In this document: one piece after another, positions 39,379-51,681 of the stretch
Layout of the letters: each line of letters opens with the position of its first letter
How positions within the stretch are numbered: position 1 is the first letter of the stretch
Assembly (NCBI GenBank): GCA_947591785.1
Contig: CANQDK010000006.1
Coordinates: forward strand, 39,672-103,671
Length of the DNA: 64,000 nt
Direction: 5' to 3'
DNA from: an uncultured Clostridia bacterium
GTDB lineage: Bacteria; Bacillota; Clostridia; Christensenellales; UBA1242
The notes under the pieces: generated by a model
What the model was told of the DNA's origin: nothing
What the model saw: the letters and a program-made list of their open reading frames with translations, nothing else
The model's database searches: none
Position numbers and translations under genes: made by a program

Positions 39379-39631
39379 AATACAAATGACTCGTGAAGCT
39401 CAAAAAGATTTTGAAAAAATTAAATCTTCAAATTTAAATAGGAATGCTAAAAAATTGTTGACGATTTTATCAGAAAACCCATTTCAATTTCCACCACCAT
39501 TTGAGCAACTGCTTGGAGATTTGTATGGATATTATTCGCGAAGAATAAATAGACAACACAGAATTGTTTATGCTGTCAGAGGTGATTCTGTCATTATTAA
39601 ATCAATGTGGACACACTATGAAAATGTTTAA
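39368..39631 (+). CDS. YoeB/Txe-like RNase toxin
   Basis: MSYRIQMTREAQKDFEKIKSSNLNRNAKKLLTILSENPFQFPPPFEQLLGDLYGYYSRRINRQHRIVYAVRGDSVIIKSMWTHY; overlaps the Panacea ORF by 11 nt. Confidence 0.88.
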   Translation: MSYRIQMTREAQKDFEKIKSSNLNRNAKKLLTILSENPFQFPPPFEQLLGDLYGYYSRRINRQHRIVYAVRGDSVIIKSMWTHYENV

Positions 39632-39731
39632 ATTCAAAGTGTTTTTTTGAGATTTTAAAAGTTTAGTCAAAGTTTTGTCAAAAAGCCTGTTCGTTTTATA
39701 TTTTCGTTGATGTAGCGTTTTGTGGAAGGTA

Positions 39732-39775
39732 TTCCCAAGCCTGAGAGGTGGGTTCGACTCCCATCGTCCGCTCCA
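39732..39775 (+). repeat. attR: 44-bp direct repeat of tRNA-Gly 3' half
   Basis: TTCCCAAGCCTGAGAGGTGGGTTCGACTCCCATCGTCCGCTCCA. Confidence 0.93.
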
Positions 39776-39813
39776 AATAGAGTAAGTAAAAAGTCTTAAT
39801 TTGAGGAGAAAAT

Positions 39814-41007
39814 TTGAAAAAAATAACTCAGGAAAGTTTTTTAGACATAATTTGGCCGATAATCAAGGAATTTACATCTTCAAAAGATTGTGTCCGGCCA
39901 TTTAACAATCTCCAAGAGTATTTTAATCAAAATGGAGTTGCTTTGAATCATGAAAGCAAAATGCATATTCATTCATTATTTGATGAAATAGGTTTCGTTA
40001 TCAGAGATGGGATTTTTGATCTAAATATGCCTGATTCACAAAAAGAATCATATGAACAAAGCTATGATTTTTTACACAAGTGTGCAGTTGAAATGGCAAA
40101 GCGATTTCAAATTCCTCCTTTCAGCACAAATGAGTCAGTCAAGATATTGGAAGAAAGACTTGAACAATGGTTTGATAGATATTCCGAAATTTTCAACGAT
40201 GACAATAATAAAGAACATCTTTTTGAATTTAAAAACACACAAGATTATTTAAAGTTTCTACAAAGTCCAGAAGCATATATGCAAAAATTGAAAGAACTCT
40301 CGCCAGATGAAATTATTGACGAAGTGTTTTATGCAAACGCTGATTTGAACAGAGGTTATGGGCCTTTTGGACAATACGTTATTGATGAAACAATACCTTT
40401 TATGGATTCTTTTATGGACGGAGTGGATGAAAAACAAATCAAAAATCTTTTATTATTTTTGGAAAGTTGCCCTTATGTGAAAAAACAACTGGAGGTTGTA
40501 GCAAAAATACGCCGTGAATTGAAAGAGTTGTCTGATGAAGCCAAATTATCAAAATATTATCAAAATCCAAAATTTATAAGTGATTGCAAAAAAATGATTT
40601 CACTTTTGACAAAAAATGATCGATATCATGGAACATCTTGCTCGGCATTGGAGTCAATTATGCAAAATGGCTTGTATATGGTGCAGAAAAATTTGGACTC
40701 GACTTCATATCTAATGCGGAGATTCCGCACGTTTGGAGATGTAGATGCTTTACTAAATGGTTTATTGTTATATAGAACAGGCTTTGATAGGACTCGTGGG
40801 GAAGGCATTGTGTTTTTAAAGGAAGGTGCAGTTGCGAGTCCTGTGCTTAAAGATGAAAATGTCAGCGTTGATTATTCTATGACTGGGCCTTTTGGAGTTC
40901 AATATAAAGTGAGCCCAGAAGATATCATTGGGACAATAGATTTGGTTAATCGACAAGTAAAGTTTGGCCCAGAATTTGAAAAAAGAAACCCTGAACGAGA
41001 ACTTTGA
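39814..41007 (+). CDS. Putative ADP-ribosyltransferase-fold protein with helical N-terminal extension
   Basis: TTG start, RBS GAGGAG; DRYHGTSCSALESIMQNGL resembles the ART/KptA/DarT-type HGT..l..Il..GL motif; later SVDYSMTGPFGVQYKV. Confidence 0.4.
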   Translation: MKKITQESFLDIIWPIIKEFTSSKDCVRPFNNLQEYFNQNGVALNHESKMHIHSLFDEIGFVIRDGIFDLNMPDSQKESYEQSYDFLHKCAVEMAKRFQIPPFSTNESVKILEERLEQWFDRYSEIFNDDNNKEHLFEFKNTQDYLKFLQSPEAYMQKLKELSPDEIIDEVFYANADLNRGYGPFGQYVIDETIPFMDSFMDGVDEKQIKNLLLFLESCPYVKKQLEVVAKIRRELKELSDEAKLSKYYQNPKFISDCKKMISLLTKNDRYHGTSCSALESIMQNGLYMVQKNLDSTSYLMRRFRTFGDVDALLNGLLLYRTGFDRTRGEGIVFLKEGAVASPVLKDENVSVDYSMTGPFGVQYKVSPEDIIGTIDLVNRQVKFGPEFEKRNPEREL

Positions 41008-41080
41008 TTTCCGCAAAATCAAAATGCAATCGCGAAATCAAAATTAAGAAATCAAAAAAAGACTCTGTGTTCAGTTAATA

Positions 41081-41214
41081 CATATTACCCACAACAAATA
41101 GAATATGTTGTGGATATTTTTTAATTTTTGGTGTTTGTGTCGAAGTTGTGTAAAAAGTTTTGTCAAAATTTTTGTCAAAATTTGGGGTATAAGTCCCCAT
41201 AAATATCACGCAAA
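41081..41214 (+). repeat. Relic of a sibling element's integrase-proximal end
   Basis: ~134 bp near-identical to 24374-24508: terminator dyad, arm-like repeats, and minus-strand RDIYGDLYPKF* of the integrase. Confidence 0.85.
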
Positions 41215-41336
41215 AAAAGGATATTAAAAAATATCAAGGTAAAAATTAAGATTCTTAAAAATTCATGTGCTTTTGTGTTTGACTTTTTATTTTAGCAAAT
41301 ATATAATATTTCAAAATTATGTTTCAAGGAGGATTT

Positions 41337-41894
41337 ATGAAAAAAAATATTAAAACAACAGAAGCAATCTTTCCAATGCCTGTGCTTATGATTGCAACAT
41401 ATAATGAAGATGAAAGTGTCGATGTTATGAATGCCGCGTGGGGTATGATGTTGGAACGTGACTATGTTGTGTTAAATTTGTCAGAAAACCACAAGACAGT
41501 TGAAAACATCAAAAAAAGAAGGGCTTTCACTGTCAGCATTGCAGATGCAAAACATGTTGTGGAAGCTGATTACTTTGGAGTTATTTCTGCAAATAACACT
41601 CCAAATAAGTTTGAAAAAAGTGGACTTTCTGCTTCAAAATCAAAGTTTGTTGATGCTCCAATAGTTAATGAATTTCCAATTTGTTTGGAATGTGAGTTTG
41701 TGGAATATCAAGATGCTGGAGTTGTGGGAAAAGTTGTCAATGTTTCCGCGGAAGAAAGTGTTTTGAAAAATGGCAAAGTTGACATTGATAAACTTGAAGC
41801 TATTGCTTTTGATCCATACACTCATGGATATTATAAAGTTTGTTATCGAGTTGGTGATGCTTTCAAAGATGGATTTAAATTGAATAAGAAATAA
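41337..41894 (+). CDS. Flavin reductase-like FMN-binding protein
   Basis: RBS AAGGAGG; PMPVLMIATYNEDESVDVMNAAWGMM...NLSENHKTVENIKKRRAFTVSI. Confidence 0.85.
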   Translation: MKKNIKTTEAIFPMPVLMIATYNEDESVDVMNAAWGMMLERDYVVLNLSENHKTVENIKKRRAFTVSIADAKHVVEADYFGVISANNTPNKFEKSGLSASKSKFVDAPIVNEFPICLECEFVEYQDAGVVGKVVNVSAEESVLKNGKVDIDKLEAIAFDPYTHGYYKVCYRVGDAFKDGFKLNKK

Positions 41895-41961
41895 ATTTTA
41901 AAATTGAGTTTGATTTTATTATTGCAAGCAATTAAAATGAAAGTTTTTTTGGAGAAAAAGA

Positions 41962-42510
41962 ATGAAAAATTATTTTATTATTCACGGAAGTTTTGGAAAC
42001 TCTCAAGAAAATTGGTTTCCGTGGCTTGAAAATGAGATTTTGCGGGGGGGGGAGAAGAGATGTTTTAATCTCGACTTTCCAATAGGTGTGAACAAGCAAA
42101 CCTATCAAAATTGGGAGATGGTGCTTGACAGTATAAAAAGATTTATAAACGAAGATAGTGTCTTTTTCTGTCATTCAATTTCTTGTATTTTTTTGGTGAA
42201 ATATTGCGTCAAACATAATCTTAAAATTGGAAAAGCAGTTTTTGTTTCTGGCTTTAATCACTATCTTGGACTTGACGAAGATTTTGATGATGTCAATTGC
42301 ACGATGTTCACAAATCGCACAAATGAATTTAAAAAATTGTGCAAAGAAAGAGTTTGTTTCTTTTCTTACAATGACCCTTATGTTACACTTGAAAAACTTC
42401 AAGAATTTGCCGAAAAAGTTGATGCAAGAAAAGTTGTTGTGAAAGATGCTGGACATTTTAATAAAGCATCTGGTTACACTAAATTTGGCGAACTTTTGAA
42501 AGAAATTTGA
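41962..42510 (+). CDS. RBBP9/YdeN-like alpha/beta hydrolase with internal G9 tract
   Basis: YFIIHGSFGNSQENWFPWLENEI; FFCHSISCIFLVKY; KDAGHFNKASGYTKF. Confidence 0.8.
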   Translation: MKNYFIIHGSFGNSQENWFPWLENEILRGGEKRCFNLDFPIGVNKQTYQNWEMVLDSIKRFINEDSVFFCHSISCIFLVKYCVKHNLKIGKAVFVSGFNHYLGLDEDFDDVNCTMFTNRTNEFKKLCKERVCFFSYNDPYVTLEKLQEFAEKVDARKVVVKDAGHFNKASGYTKFGELLKEI

Positions 42511-42781
42511 TTTGCTTAGTTAATTCAACAGTTTTCAAAATAATAAAATGATAAATTTTTGATTGATAGAAGTTTTGTTTCGACAAAATCTTCTGTCAAT
42601 TTTTTTATTTGTTGGCACAAAAACTTTACTTTTTTTGCATGAAGGTTTATACTTGTTTGTGTAAATTTAATTGTGTTTTTTGTCATTTTAACTGCTCTTG
42701 TCATAAATTTCATTGGAGGAATTTTTGAACAAAATTAGGAACAAATGATTTACGAAACATGATTAAGAAAAGGAGTTGTTT

Positions 42782-44693
<1,912 letters not shown>

Positions 44694-44750
44694 TCTTATA
44701 AAATTCTCAAAAACATAAATGAAAATTGAAATTTTATAAAATATAAAAAT

Positions 44751-44776
44751 TAACGGCAATTATGCCGTTTTTTTGT
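44751..44776 (+). terminator. Rho-independent terminator after groEL
   Basis: AACGGCA-ATT-ATGCCGTTTTTTTG. Confidence 0.7.
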
Positions 44777-44946
44777 TGAAATTTCTTGGTTAAAACAAAT
44801 TTTTTCATCTTTAAAAATAAGCTTCTTACGCAAATAGGAGCAAAATTTTACATCGCTTTTTTTAATAAATAAATCATTAATACTTCTTGACTTAAAAATT
44901 AAGATATGATAAAATCATAACTTGTAGTGGTTTAAAGGAGAAAGAT

Positions 44947-46293
44947 ATGGCACAAGATTCAATAAGACTTGACAAAGAAAAAAAGAAATTACTGTTTGAT
45001 ATTCTTGAAAATATTAAAGACAGAGAATTGAAAACTGGAACAGACTTTGCATACATGATTGAAACTACAATCCTAGAAAATGTAAAGAATCAAGGGAGAA
45101 TAAAAGACTCACAATTTTATCTTAAAAACTTAGAAACAACTGGTGCAAAAATCATCAACAATTTCTTAAATAACTATATTTGTGATGAGGAAAATAAATA
45201 TAATTTTACAGGACTTGACGCTGCAATTAAACAAGTCATTTCATATATAGTTGATGCAATGATTGAAACTTATGGTTCTGCAATTTATGTTAATTATGGA
45301 AAGAATGATGAAACATCTACAAAGTTTCAATCTATAATTTCAAATGAATTAACTGAGCGTGGATTTAAAAAGATATTAAATCGTTCTGGACTTTTTGTTG
45401 ATTTTAATAGAAAAGACGAATTTGAAATAAAAGAAGAAAATCAGGAATTTTTAATCAAACAATTTTTGCTCTGCAAAGAAAATTTTATTGACAATTTTGC
45501 AAGCAATTTACCTTTTAAGCCAACTAAAGAAGTTTTTGATAAATATATGCGAGCTATTGAATTTATGTTTAACAATCTTGAAATGAGAATGACTGACAAA
45601 ACTCGCAATTTGCCAGAAATTGTGAAAGTCAAGGAAGGATTGGATAAATTGTTAAACGAAACAAGTGTTTACTATGCTGGGAGAAATGTTAAGGGTGCCA
45701 GATATAGCGATTTGTATGAAAAAGTCAATGAAGCAACTTTAAAAACAAACAAGTCAATGACTGAACAAAATAAAAAAGAAATTATCGACGAATTCCTAAA
45801 AAGATGTGAAGTTCTTCACAAGGCTATCAGTTATGTTAGTGAAGATGGGAAAAACTACCCTGCAAATTTCTTTATTGTTATGCCAATTTCTCCGTATGCT
45901 TTTCAAACTCTCGCAACGCAAGTTCAAAAAAATTCAAATTTGACAAAAGAGCAATATGATTTTCTTACATCTGTTAAGGGTGAAGTCAAATTTTTATTTC
46001 CAAGCCAGGATTCTTTGTCAAATGGAAAATATCATGATTTTGATGAATTTGTTGAAAAGAAATTTAAAGGACTTAAAGTTCAGAACAAAGATAGAGATAT
46101 TGACCTTGGAGATGCTGATGTTTTTAATCAATTTCGAGATAAGATTAGGGGCTATATGGAAACATATAATCTTCCACAACTGAGAATCTGTGTCAATGTT
46201 ATTGCAAATGATGTTATGAAAGGGCGAGAACCATTTAATTTTGGCTTTGAAACAGAGAAGGAAAATAAACCTGTAAAAGAAAAAGTGAAGTGA
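44947..46293 (+). CDS. Hypothetical protein (448 aa)
   Basis: RBS AAAGGAG; long helical ORF; no family recognised. Confidence 0.65.
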   Translation: MAQDSIRLDKEKKKLLFDILENIKDRELKTGTDFAYMIETTILENVKNQGRIKDSQFYLKNLETTGAKIINNFLNNYICDEENKYNFTGLDAAIKQVISYIVDAMIETYGSAIYVNYGKNDETSTKFQSIISNELTERGFKKILNRSGLFVDFNRKDEFEIKEENQEFLIKQFLLCKENFIDNFASNLPFKPTKEVFDKYMRAIEFMFNNLEMRMTDKTRNLPEIVKVKEGLDKLLNETSVYYAGRNVKGARYSDLYEKVNEATLKTNKSMTEQNKKEIIDEFLKRCEVLHKAISYVSEDGKNYPANFFIVMPISPYAFQTLATQVQKNSNLTKEQYDFLTSVKGEVKFLFPSQDSLSNGKYHDFDEFVEKKFKGLKVQNKDRDIDLGDADVFNQFRDKIRGYMETYNLPQLRICVNVIANDVMKGREPFNFGFETEKENKPVKEKVK

Positions 46294-46462
46294 AAAACTT
46301 CATTTTTTTGAAAATAACGAGTGAAATTTTATATATTCCATCATTTTTTTTAAGAAAAAATGTAAATAAGTAATAAAAAAATAATTTTTTATTCAATTTT
46401 TTAAGGAATTTTCAAAGATTTGTGGTATATTAAGAATAACATAACAATTTTGGAGAAAATTA

Positions 46463-48232
46463 TTGCAAAACAAAGGAACTTTCACCGACTTTTTGTTTGA
46501 ACTTAAAAGAAAAAACAGTCTTGTTGATATTGTATCAAATTATGTTCGCTTGGAGCAAAAAGGTTCACGGTTTTGGGCATGTTGCCCTTTTCATAGTGAG
46601 AAGACCCCATCTTTTTATATTAATGAAGAAGAAGGAATTTATTATTGTTTTGGTTGCAAGGAAAGTGGTGATGTAATTAAATTTGTTGAAAAGATGGAAA
46701 ATTGTGATTTTATGGATGCGGTAAAAATTCTTGCTGACAGAGCAGGATTGGAAATTCCAACGACTGACGACACTGAAGAAAGTCACAAGAAGAGACAACT
46801 CAAAGAAAGAGTTTTAAGTGCGTTGGATTTTGCTTATAAGCATTACATGGAAAATCTTTATGGAAAAGATGCAAAGAAGGCCCAAGATTATGTTAAACTT
46901 CGCAAATTTACAAAAAAAGAACTAGAAGATTTTAAAATAGGTTATTCAAAAGATTGGACAGACATTGTTCACTATCTCACTGCCAAGGGCTTTACAGAAA
47001 CTGAACTTATCTCTGCAGGGATTTGTGCAAAGAAAAATGATAAGCTTTTTGATTGTATTGGTGAAAGACTGGTGTTTCCAATTTTTAATTCGTTCAATGA
47101 GTGTATTGGTTTTAGTGCAAGGGCACTTGAAAAGACAGAGTTTGCAAAATATAAAAACACTGCGGAAACAATTGTTTTTCAAAAGGGAAAAGTTGTTTTT
47201 GGAATCAACATATTAAAGGCTCAAAAACAGCAGCAGCTTTTGGATAAGATTATTCTTGTTGAAGGGCAGATGGATGTTATTGCAATGCATAAAAGCGGTT
47301 TCAAATGCACCGTGGCATGCATGGGGACGGCACTTACAAAAGACCATATTCAAGAATTAAAGAGATATTCTCAAAATATTTATCTCTGTTTTGATAATGA
47401 TGGAGCAGGATTAAAAGCAACACTTCGTGCAATTGAAATGCTAAGAAATGAAGGTGTCAATTTAAAAGTTATCAAACTATCTGGGGGAAAAGACCCTGAT
47501 GAAGTTCTACAAAATTTAGGTAAAGATAGTTTGCAACAAATGATTGATGAAGCAAAAGATTATATGGAATTTTTGCTGGAATATTATCAATCGCAATATG
47601 ACTTTGAAAAACCTGAAGAAAAAAACAAATTTGTGAAAGTGATATTGGCTGAGATAAGAAAACTTGGAGATGAAACGTTGTTTGAACCTTATCTAGAACA
47701 GGTGAGAGATTTAACAAAAGTCCCGATTGATATTCTTAGAAGGAACATTTCATCAGGTGTTCATGAAAAGGTGAAGGAAGTTGCGGAAAAAATGCCAACA
47801 GTTCCAACTGAGAAAGGTGATGAAAAGGCATTAAAATTTATATTAGCTTCACTTCTTCACAAAAAGTCTTATGTGGACAAGCAAATTGATTATTCAAAAT
47901 TGTTGGAAGGTTTTGACAATTATTTGGATATAATAAATCAAAATTTGCCATTATCATTTATTTATGATGATGAAAGCACTGCTAATGATGAATTTTTGTT
48001 GGAACTTGTCAATTTCAATTTTTCTAAATATGAAAATGAAGAACAAAAATATTTTAATGAATGTTTGTGGAAAATTGCAGAACAAAATTTAAAAAAAGAG
48101 CAGTCAATTCTTAATGAAAAATATAAAATTAGCGAAGATATGAATGAAAGAGTTGAAATTGCAAAACAACTAGGAAAAATTGCAAAACAATTACAAAGTA
48201 AAAGTTTGGAGGAATATTATGCCAGAAGATAA
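46463..48232 (+). CDS. dnaG: DNA primase
   Basis: TTG start; CHC2 zinc finger [56 protein letters not shown]...CFDNDGAG. Confidence 0.95.
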   Translation: MQNKGTFTDFLFELKRKNSLVDIVSNYVRLEQKGSRFWACCPFHSEKTPSFYINEEEGIYYCFGCKESGDVIKFVEKMENCDFMDAVKILADRAGLEIPTTDDTEESHKKRQLKERVLSALDFAYKHYMENLYGKDAKKAQDYVKLRKFTKKELEDFKIGYSKDWTDIVHYLTAKGFTETELISAGICAKKNDKLFDCIGERLVFPIFNSFNECIGFSARALEKTEFAKYKNTAETIVFQKGKVVFGINILKAQKQQQLLDKIILVEGQMDVIAMHKSGFKCTVACMGTALTKDHIQELKRYSQNIYLCFDNDGAGLKATLRAIEMLRNEGVNLKVIKLSGGKDPDEVLQNLGKDSLQQMIDEAKDYMEFLLEYYQSQYDFEKPEEKNKFVKVILAEIRKLGDETLFEPYLEQVRDLTKVPIDILRRNISSGVHEKVKEVAEKMPTVPTEKGDEKALKFILASLLHKKSYVDKQIDYSKLLEGFDNYLDIINQNLPLSFIYDDESTANDEFLLELVNFNFSKYENEEQKYFNECLWKIAEQNLKKEQSILNEKYKISEDMNERVEIAKQLGKIAKQLQSKSLEEYYARR

Positions 48233-49295
48233 AGAAAATAGTGAGAAAATTAAATTAATGTATGAAAAACTTCAAGCCTTGGCTATGAAAAAAGGCTCGA
48301 TAAATGAAGAAGATGTTTGGTTTTCACTTGTTAAAGCAGGAGAAAATGCCAAAAATATTGAACAATTCCTTGAAAAATTGGAAAAAAGAAAGATTAAAAT
48401 CATTAAATCAAAAGAAGATGATGATTTATATAAAGACAATTTTTCAGATATTGTTATGTCCGTTAGCGTTGATGACCCTGTAAAAATGTATTTGAAGGAT
48501 ATCGGAAAAGTTCCACTTTTGAGCGGAGATGAAGAAAGAGATATTGCAAGACGTTGCATGGAAGGAGACCAATATGCAAAATCTATCCTTTGTGAATCCA
48601 ATCTTCGACTTGTTGTTAGTGTTGCAAAAAGATATGTTGGGAAAACCTCAATGTCTTTCTTGGATCTTATTCAAGAAGGGAATATGGGGCTTTTAAGGGC
48701 GGTTGATAAATTTGATTACACCAAAGGATTTAAGTTTTCAACTTATGCAACTTGGTGGATAAGACAAGCAATCACTCGTGCAATGGCTGACCAATCCAGG
48801 ACAATAAGAATTCCTGTTCATATGGTTGAGACAATAAACAAATATGTCAAGGTGACAAGAGCTCTTATGCAAAAACTTGGAAGAGAACCAACAATTGAAG
48901 AAATTGCAGAAGAAATGGGGTTGTCTGTTGCAAAAGTAATGGAGATTCAAAGAACTGCACAAGACCCAATTTCAATTGAAACACCAATGGGTGAGGAAGA
49001 TGATGGAAAAATGGCTGATATCATTGTTGATGAAAGTGCAAAATCTCCAATTGATTGTGCAACACAAAGTTTGCTTAGAGAACAACTTCTTGCAGTGATT
49101 GACACACTCACTCCTCGTGAACAAGAAGTTATTCGTCAAAGATATGGGCTTATGGATGGAAGACAAAAAACTCTTGAGGAAGTTGGAAAGGAATTTTCTG
49201 TTACAAGAGAAAGAATTCGTCAAATTGAAGCAAAAGCTTTAAGAAAACTTAAGCATCCAAATCGCAGTAAAAGATTGATGGATTTTGTTGAATAA
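48219..49295 (+). CDS. rpoD: Primary sigma factor
   Basis: [76 protein letters not shown]; overlaps dnaG by 14 nt. Confidence 0.97.
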   Translation: MPEDKENSEKIKLMYEKLQALAMKKGSINEEDVWFSLVKAGENAKNIEQFLEKLEKRKIKIIKSKEDDDLYKDNFSDIVMSVSVDDPVKMYLKDIGKVPLLSGDEERDIARRCMEGDQYAKSILCESNLRLVVSVAKRYVGKTSMSFLDLIQEGNMGLLRAVDKFDYTKGFKFSTYATWWIRQAITRAMADQSRTIRIPVHMVETINKYVKVTRALMQKLGREPTIEEIAEEMGLSVAKVMEIQRTAQDPISIETPMGEEDDGKMADIIVDESAKSPIDCATQSLLREQLLAVIDTLTPREQEVIRQRYGLMDGRQKTLEEVGKEFSVTRERIRQIEAKALRKLKHPNRSKRLMDFVE

Positions 49296-49434
49296 CTGCT
49301 GTGGTAAAATCTTTAAAATAATAAAAAAAATAAAAATTAAGTAGAAAAAAGCAAAAAAAATGTTAAAATTTTTAATGTTTTTATTGATTTTTATTTAATT
49401 TTTGTTTAATATCAATGAATAGGAGCGTGATTTT

Positions 49435-50142
49435 ATGAATATTGAAAACCTTTTGAAATATCAAAAGTTAGATGAAGAACTTTATAGAGTTGAACAAAAA
49501 CTTGTTAACAGCCCATATAAAAAGAAGGCAACTGAACTTGCAAATATAGCAAAAAAATCTCAGACAAAATCAACAGAACTTGAAACAGAGGCAGAAAAAC
49601 TTATTTCTGAAATTGAAGATTTAAAGCAAAAATTTTCAATAAACAAGGCAAAGATGGACGAGATGCTTAATTGTGATATTTCTTCTTTAACGCTTGATGA
49701 TATAGAAAAATTTAATGTTTTAAAAGCAAAAATTATTTCAAATCTTAATATTTTGGAGAAAATGTTACAAAAAAGTGCTGAAAATATAAATCTTATATTA
49801 GCGGATTTTAATCGCACAATAAAAACATTTAATGAAGCAAAATCGCAATATTCAAATTGTAAACAAAAAATTGACGAAGAAAGCAAGATTTATGAACCTG
49901 AAAAAAATCGTATTTCAAAAGAGCTTAAATCTTTAGAAAAGGATGTTGATGTAACTTTGATGAATGAATATAAGAAGAAACGTCAAGATAACATTTTTCC
50001 AGTGATTGTTCCGCTTGAAAATGGAACTTTTTGTGGAAGATGCAGAATGGAACTTCCAAAAGTTGCAATTTCTAGAATAAAAGACACTGGCGTTATAACT
50101 TGTGAACATTGCAAAAGATTTATATATATGCCAACAAAATAA
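49435..50142 (+). CDS. Coiled-coil protein with C4 zinc ribbon (CdsZ/DUF164-like)
   Basis: Long helical hairpin then FCGRCRMELPKVAISRIKDTGVITCEHCKRFIYMP. Confidence 0.8.
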   Translation: MNIENLLKYQKLDEELYRVEQKLVNSPYKKKATELANIAKKSQTKSTELETEAEKLISEIEDLKQKFSINKAKMDEMLNCDISSLTLDDIEKFNVLKAKIISNLNILEKMLQKSAENINLILADFNRTIKTFNEAKSQYSNCKQKIDEESKIYEPEKNRISKELKSLEKDVDVTLMNEYKKKRQDNIFPVIVPLENGTFCGRCRMELPKVAISRIKDTGVITCEHCKRFIYMPTK

Positions 50143-50166
50143 AATCGGAATTTCCGATTTTTTTTA
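50141..50166 (+). terminator. Rho-independent terminator
   Basis: AAATCGGAATTTCCGATTTTTTT. Confidence 0.7.
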
Positions 50167-50423
50167 TATTTAGTTTTATTTTTAAAATTTATTTTTAAAT
50201 TTTATTTTCTTTTTAAATTTTTCTTATTATTTCTTAATTTATATTATTTAGACTTTTATTTTTGATTTTATTTATTATTACATTTTAAATTATTAGATTT
50301 TAAATTTGCAAATAATTCAAGTTTTTGTTTTTCAAGAATATTAATTTTAATTTTTGTATCGTTTTATTTAAAATATTTGTATTTAATTTTTAATTAATTT
50401 TATAAGAATATTACTTAAGTTTT

Positions 50424-51572
50424 TTAATTGTTTTTTACATTAAAAGGTTTATTTAAAAGGGTTTTTATTGCAAAAACAAGTTTTTCAATTTCCTGATATG
50501 TGTTGAAATAGGATAGGGAAACTCGGACTGCACCAGTGTCAACTGTTTCAAGTGCTTGATGCTTTAATGCCGCACAATGATAACCTCCTCTAACGCAAAT
50601 TCCCCATTTTTCATTAAGATAATTTGCAACATCATTTGAATGCAGGTTTGGAACATTGAAAGCAAAAACTCCCATTGTGTTTTCTGTTTTTGTGTAAATA
50701 TTCAAAGGTAATTTTGAAAATTCATAATGTAAAAATGTTGTCAAATCCTCTAATTTTGTTTGAATATTCACAAAGTTTTCTTCAACAAAACGAATTCCTT
50801 CGCCAAAACCAAGAATTGCTGGAGTTGCAATTGTTCCGCTTTCAAATTTTTCTGGAATGGTTTCAGGTTGAAAAAGTTCTAAGGAATTTGTTCCAGTTCC
50901 ACCAAAACGAATTGGATTCATCTCAAAATCTCCATTCATGCAAAGCACACCAACACCTTGTGGGGAATAAAATCCTTTGTGAGGGGCAAGGCTTAACAAA
51001 TTTATATGTTGTTTTTGCATATTATACAAAAAATGGCCACCACTTTGTGCAGCATCAACCATAAAAAGAATGTTCTTTTCATTTAAGTGCTTTCCAATAT
51101 TTTCAATTTCAGCAATATCTCCATTAACATTTGAAATGTGATTTACTATAACAAGATAAGTGTCATCTTGCAATTCTTTTTCAATATCTTCCCATGTAAC
51201 ACCGTATTTTCCACTTTGTTTAGCAACTGTGTAAGAAAAATCTTTATCTATTTTTTTTAAGTGTTCAAGAGGGCGAGAAACAGAATTATGTTCATTGACT
51301 GTGCAAACAACGTTTCCGCTTTTGTGCAAACCTTGAATAGCAAGATTTATTGCATCAGTGCAATTATAAGTGAAAATAATATTGTTCGCAGAAGTGCCAA
51401 CATGTTTTGCAACTTGTTCTCGAACTTTTTCAACTTCCATTCCTGTTTTTATTGCTTCTCTATGGCCGCCACGCCCTGGGTTTGCTGTATATAAAGAAAG
51501 TGCATTTAAAACTGCTCTTTGCACATTTTTTGGTTTAACAAAACTTGAAGAGGAATTATCAAAATAAATCAT
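50424..51572 (-). CDS. NifS-like class V aminotransferase / cysteine desulfurase family
   Basis: MIYFDNSSSSFVKPKNVQRAV; FMVDAAQSGGHF; SLAPHKGFYSPQGVG; GICVRGGYHCA. Confidence 0.9.
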   Translation of the reverse strand: MIYFDNSSSSFVKPKNVQRAVLNALSLYTANPGRGGHREAIKTGMEVEKVREQVAKHVGTSANNIIFTYNCTDAINLAIQGLHKSGNVVCTVNEHNSVSRPLEHLKKIDKDFSYTVAKQSGKYGVTWEDIEKELQDDTYLVIVNHISNVNGDIAEIENIGKHLNEKNILFMVDAAQSGGHFLYNMQKQHINLLSLAPHKGFYSPQGVGVLCMNGDFEMNPIRFGGTGTNSLELFQPETIPEKFESGTIATPAILGFGEGIRFVEENFVNIQTKLEDLTTFLHYEFSKLPLNIYTKTENTMGVFAFNVPNLHSNDVANYLNEKWGICVRGGYHCAALKHQALETVDTGAVRVSLSYFNTYQEIEKLVFAIKTLLNKPFNVKNN

Positions 51573-51681
51573 TTCTTGTCCTTTTATGAAATTAAAATTA
51601 TTTATGCATTAAATTTAGAAACGAAAAAAGGTATATTATAATATAATGAATTAGGGGAGATTTTGTGCATAAGGAGGCAGT

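Larger units (their letters stand above)
24322..39775. mobile_element. ~15.4-kb element integrated at tRNA-Gly; inovirus-like prophage candidate
   Basis: Flanking 44-bp att repeats; integrase at tRNA-proximal end; phage-type repressors; rightward operon with Zot/pI-like ATPase and many small TM proteins; TA module at right end. Confidence 0.9.

Noticed and set aside
24322-39775. Element considered as an ICE/IME
   Set aside because: No relaxase, VirB4/TcpA-type coupling protein or T4SS gene recognised; the ATPase looks Zot/pI-like. Not fully excluded without searches.
40626-40808. Antisense ORF in the ART-like gene as a candidate antitoxin
   Set aside because: No RBS or promoter; composition is that of antisense coding sequence.
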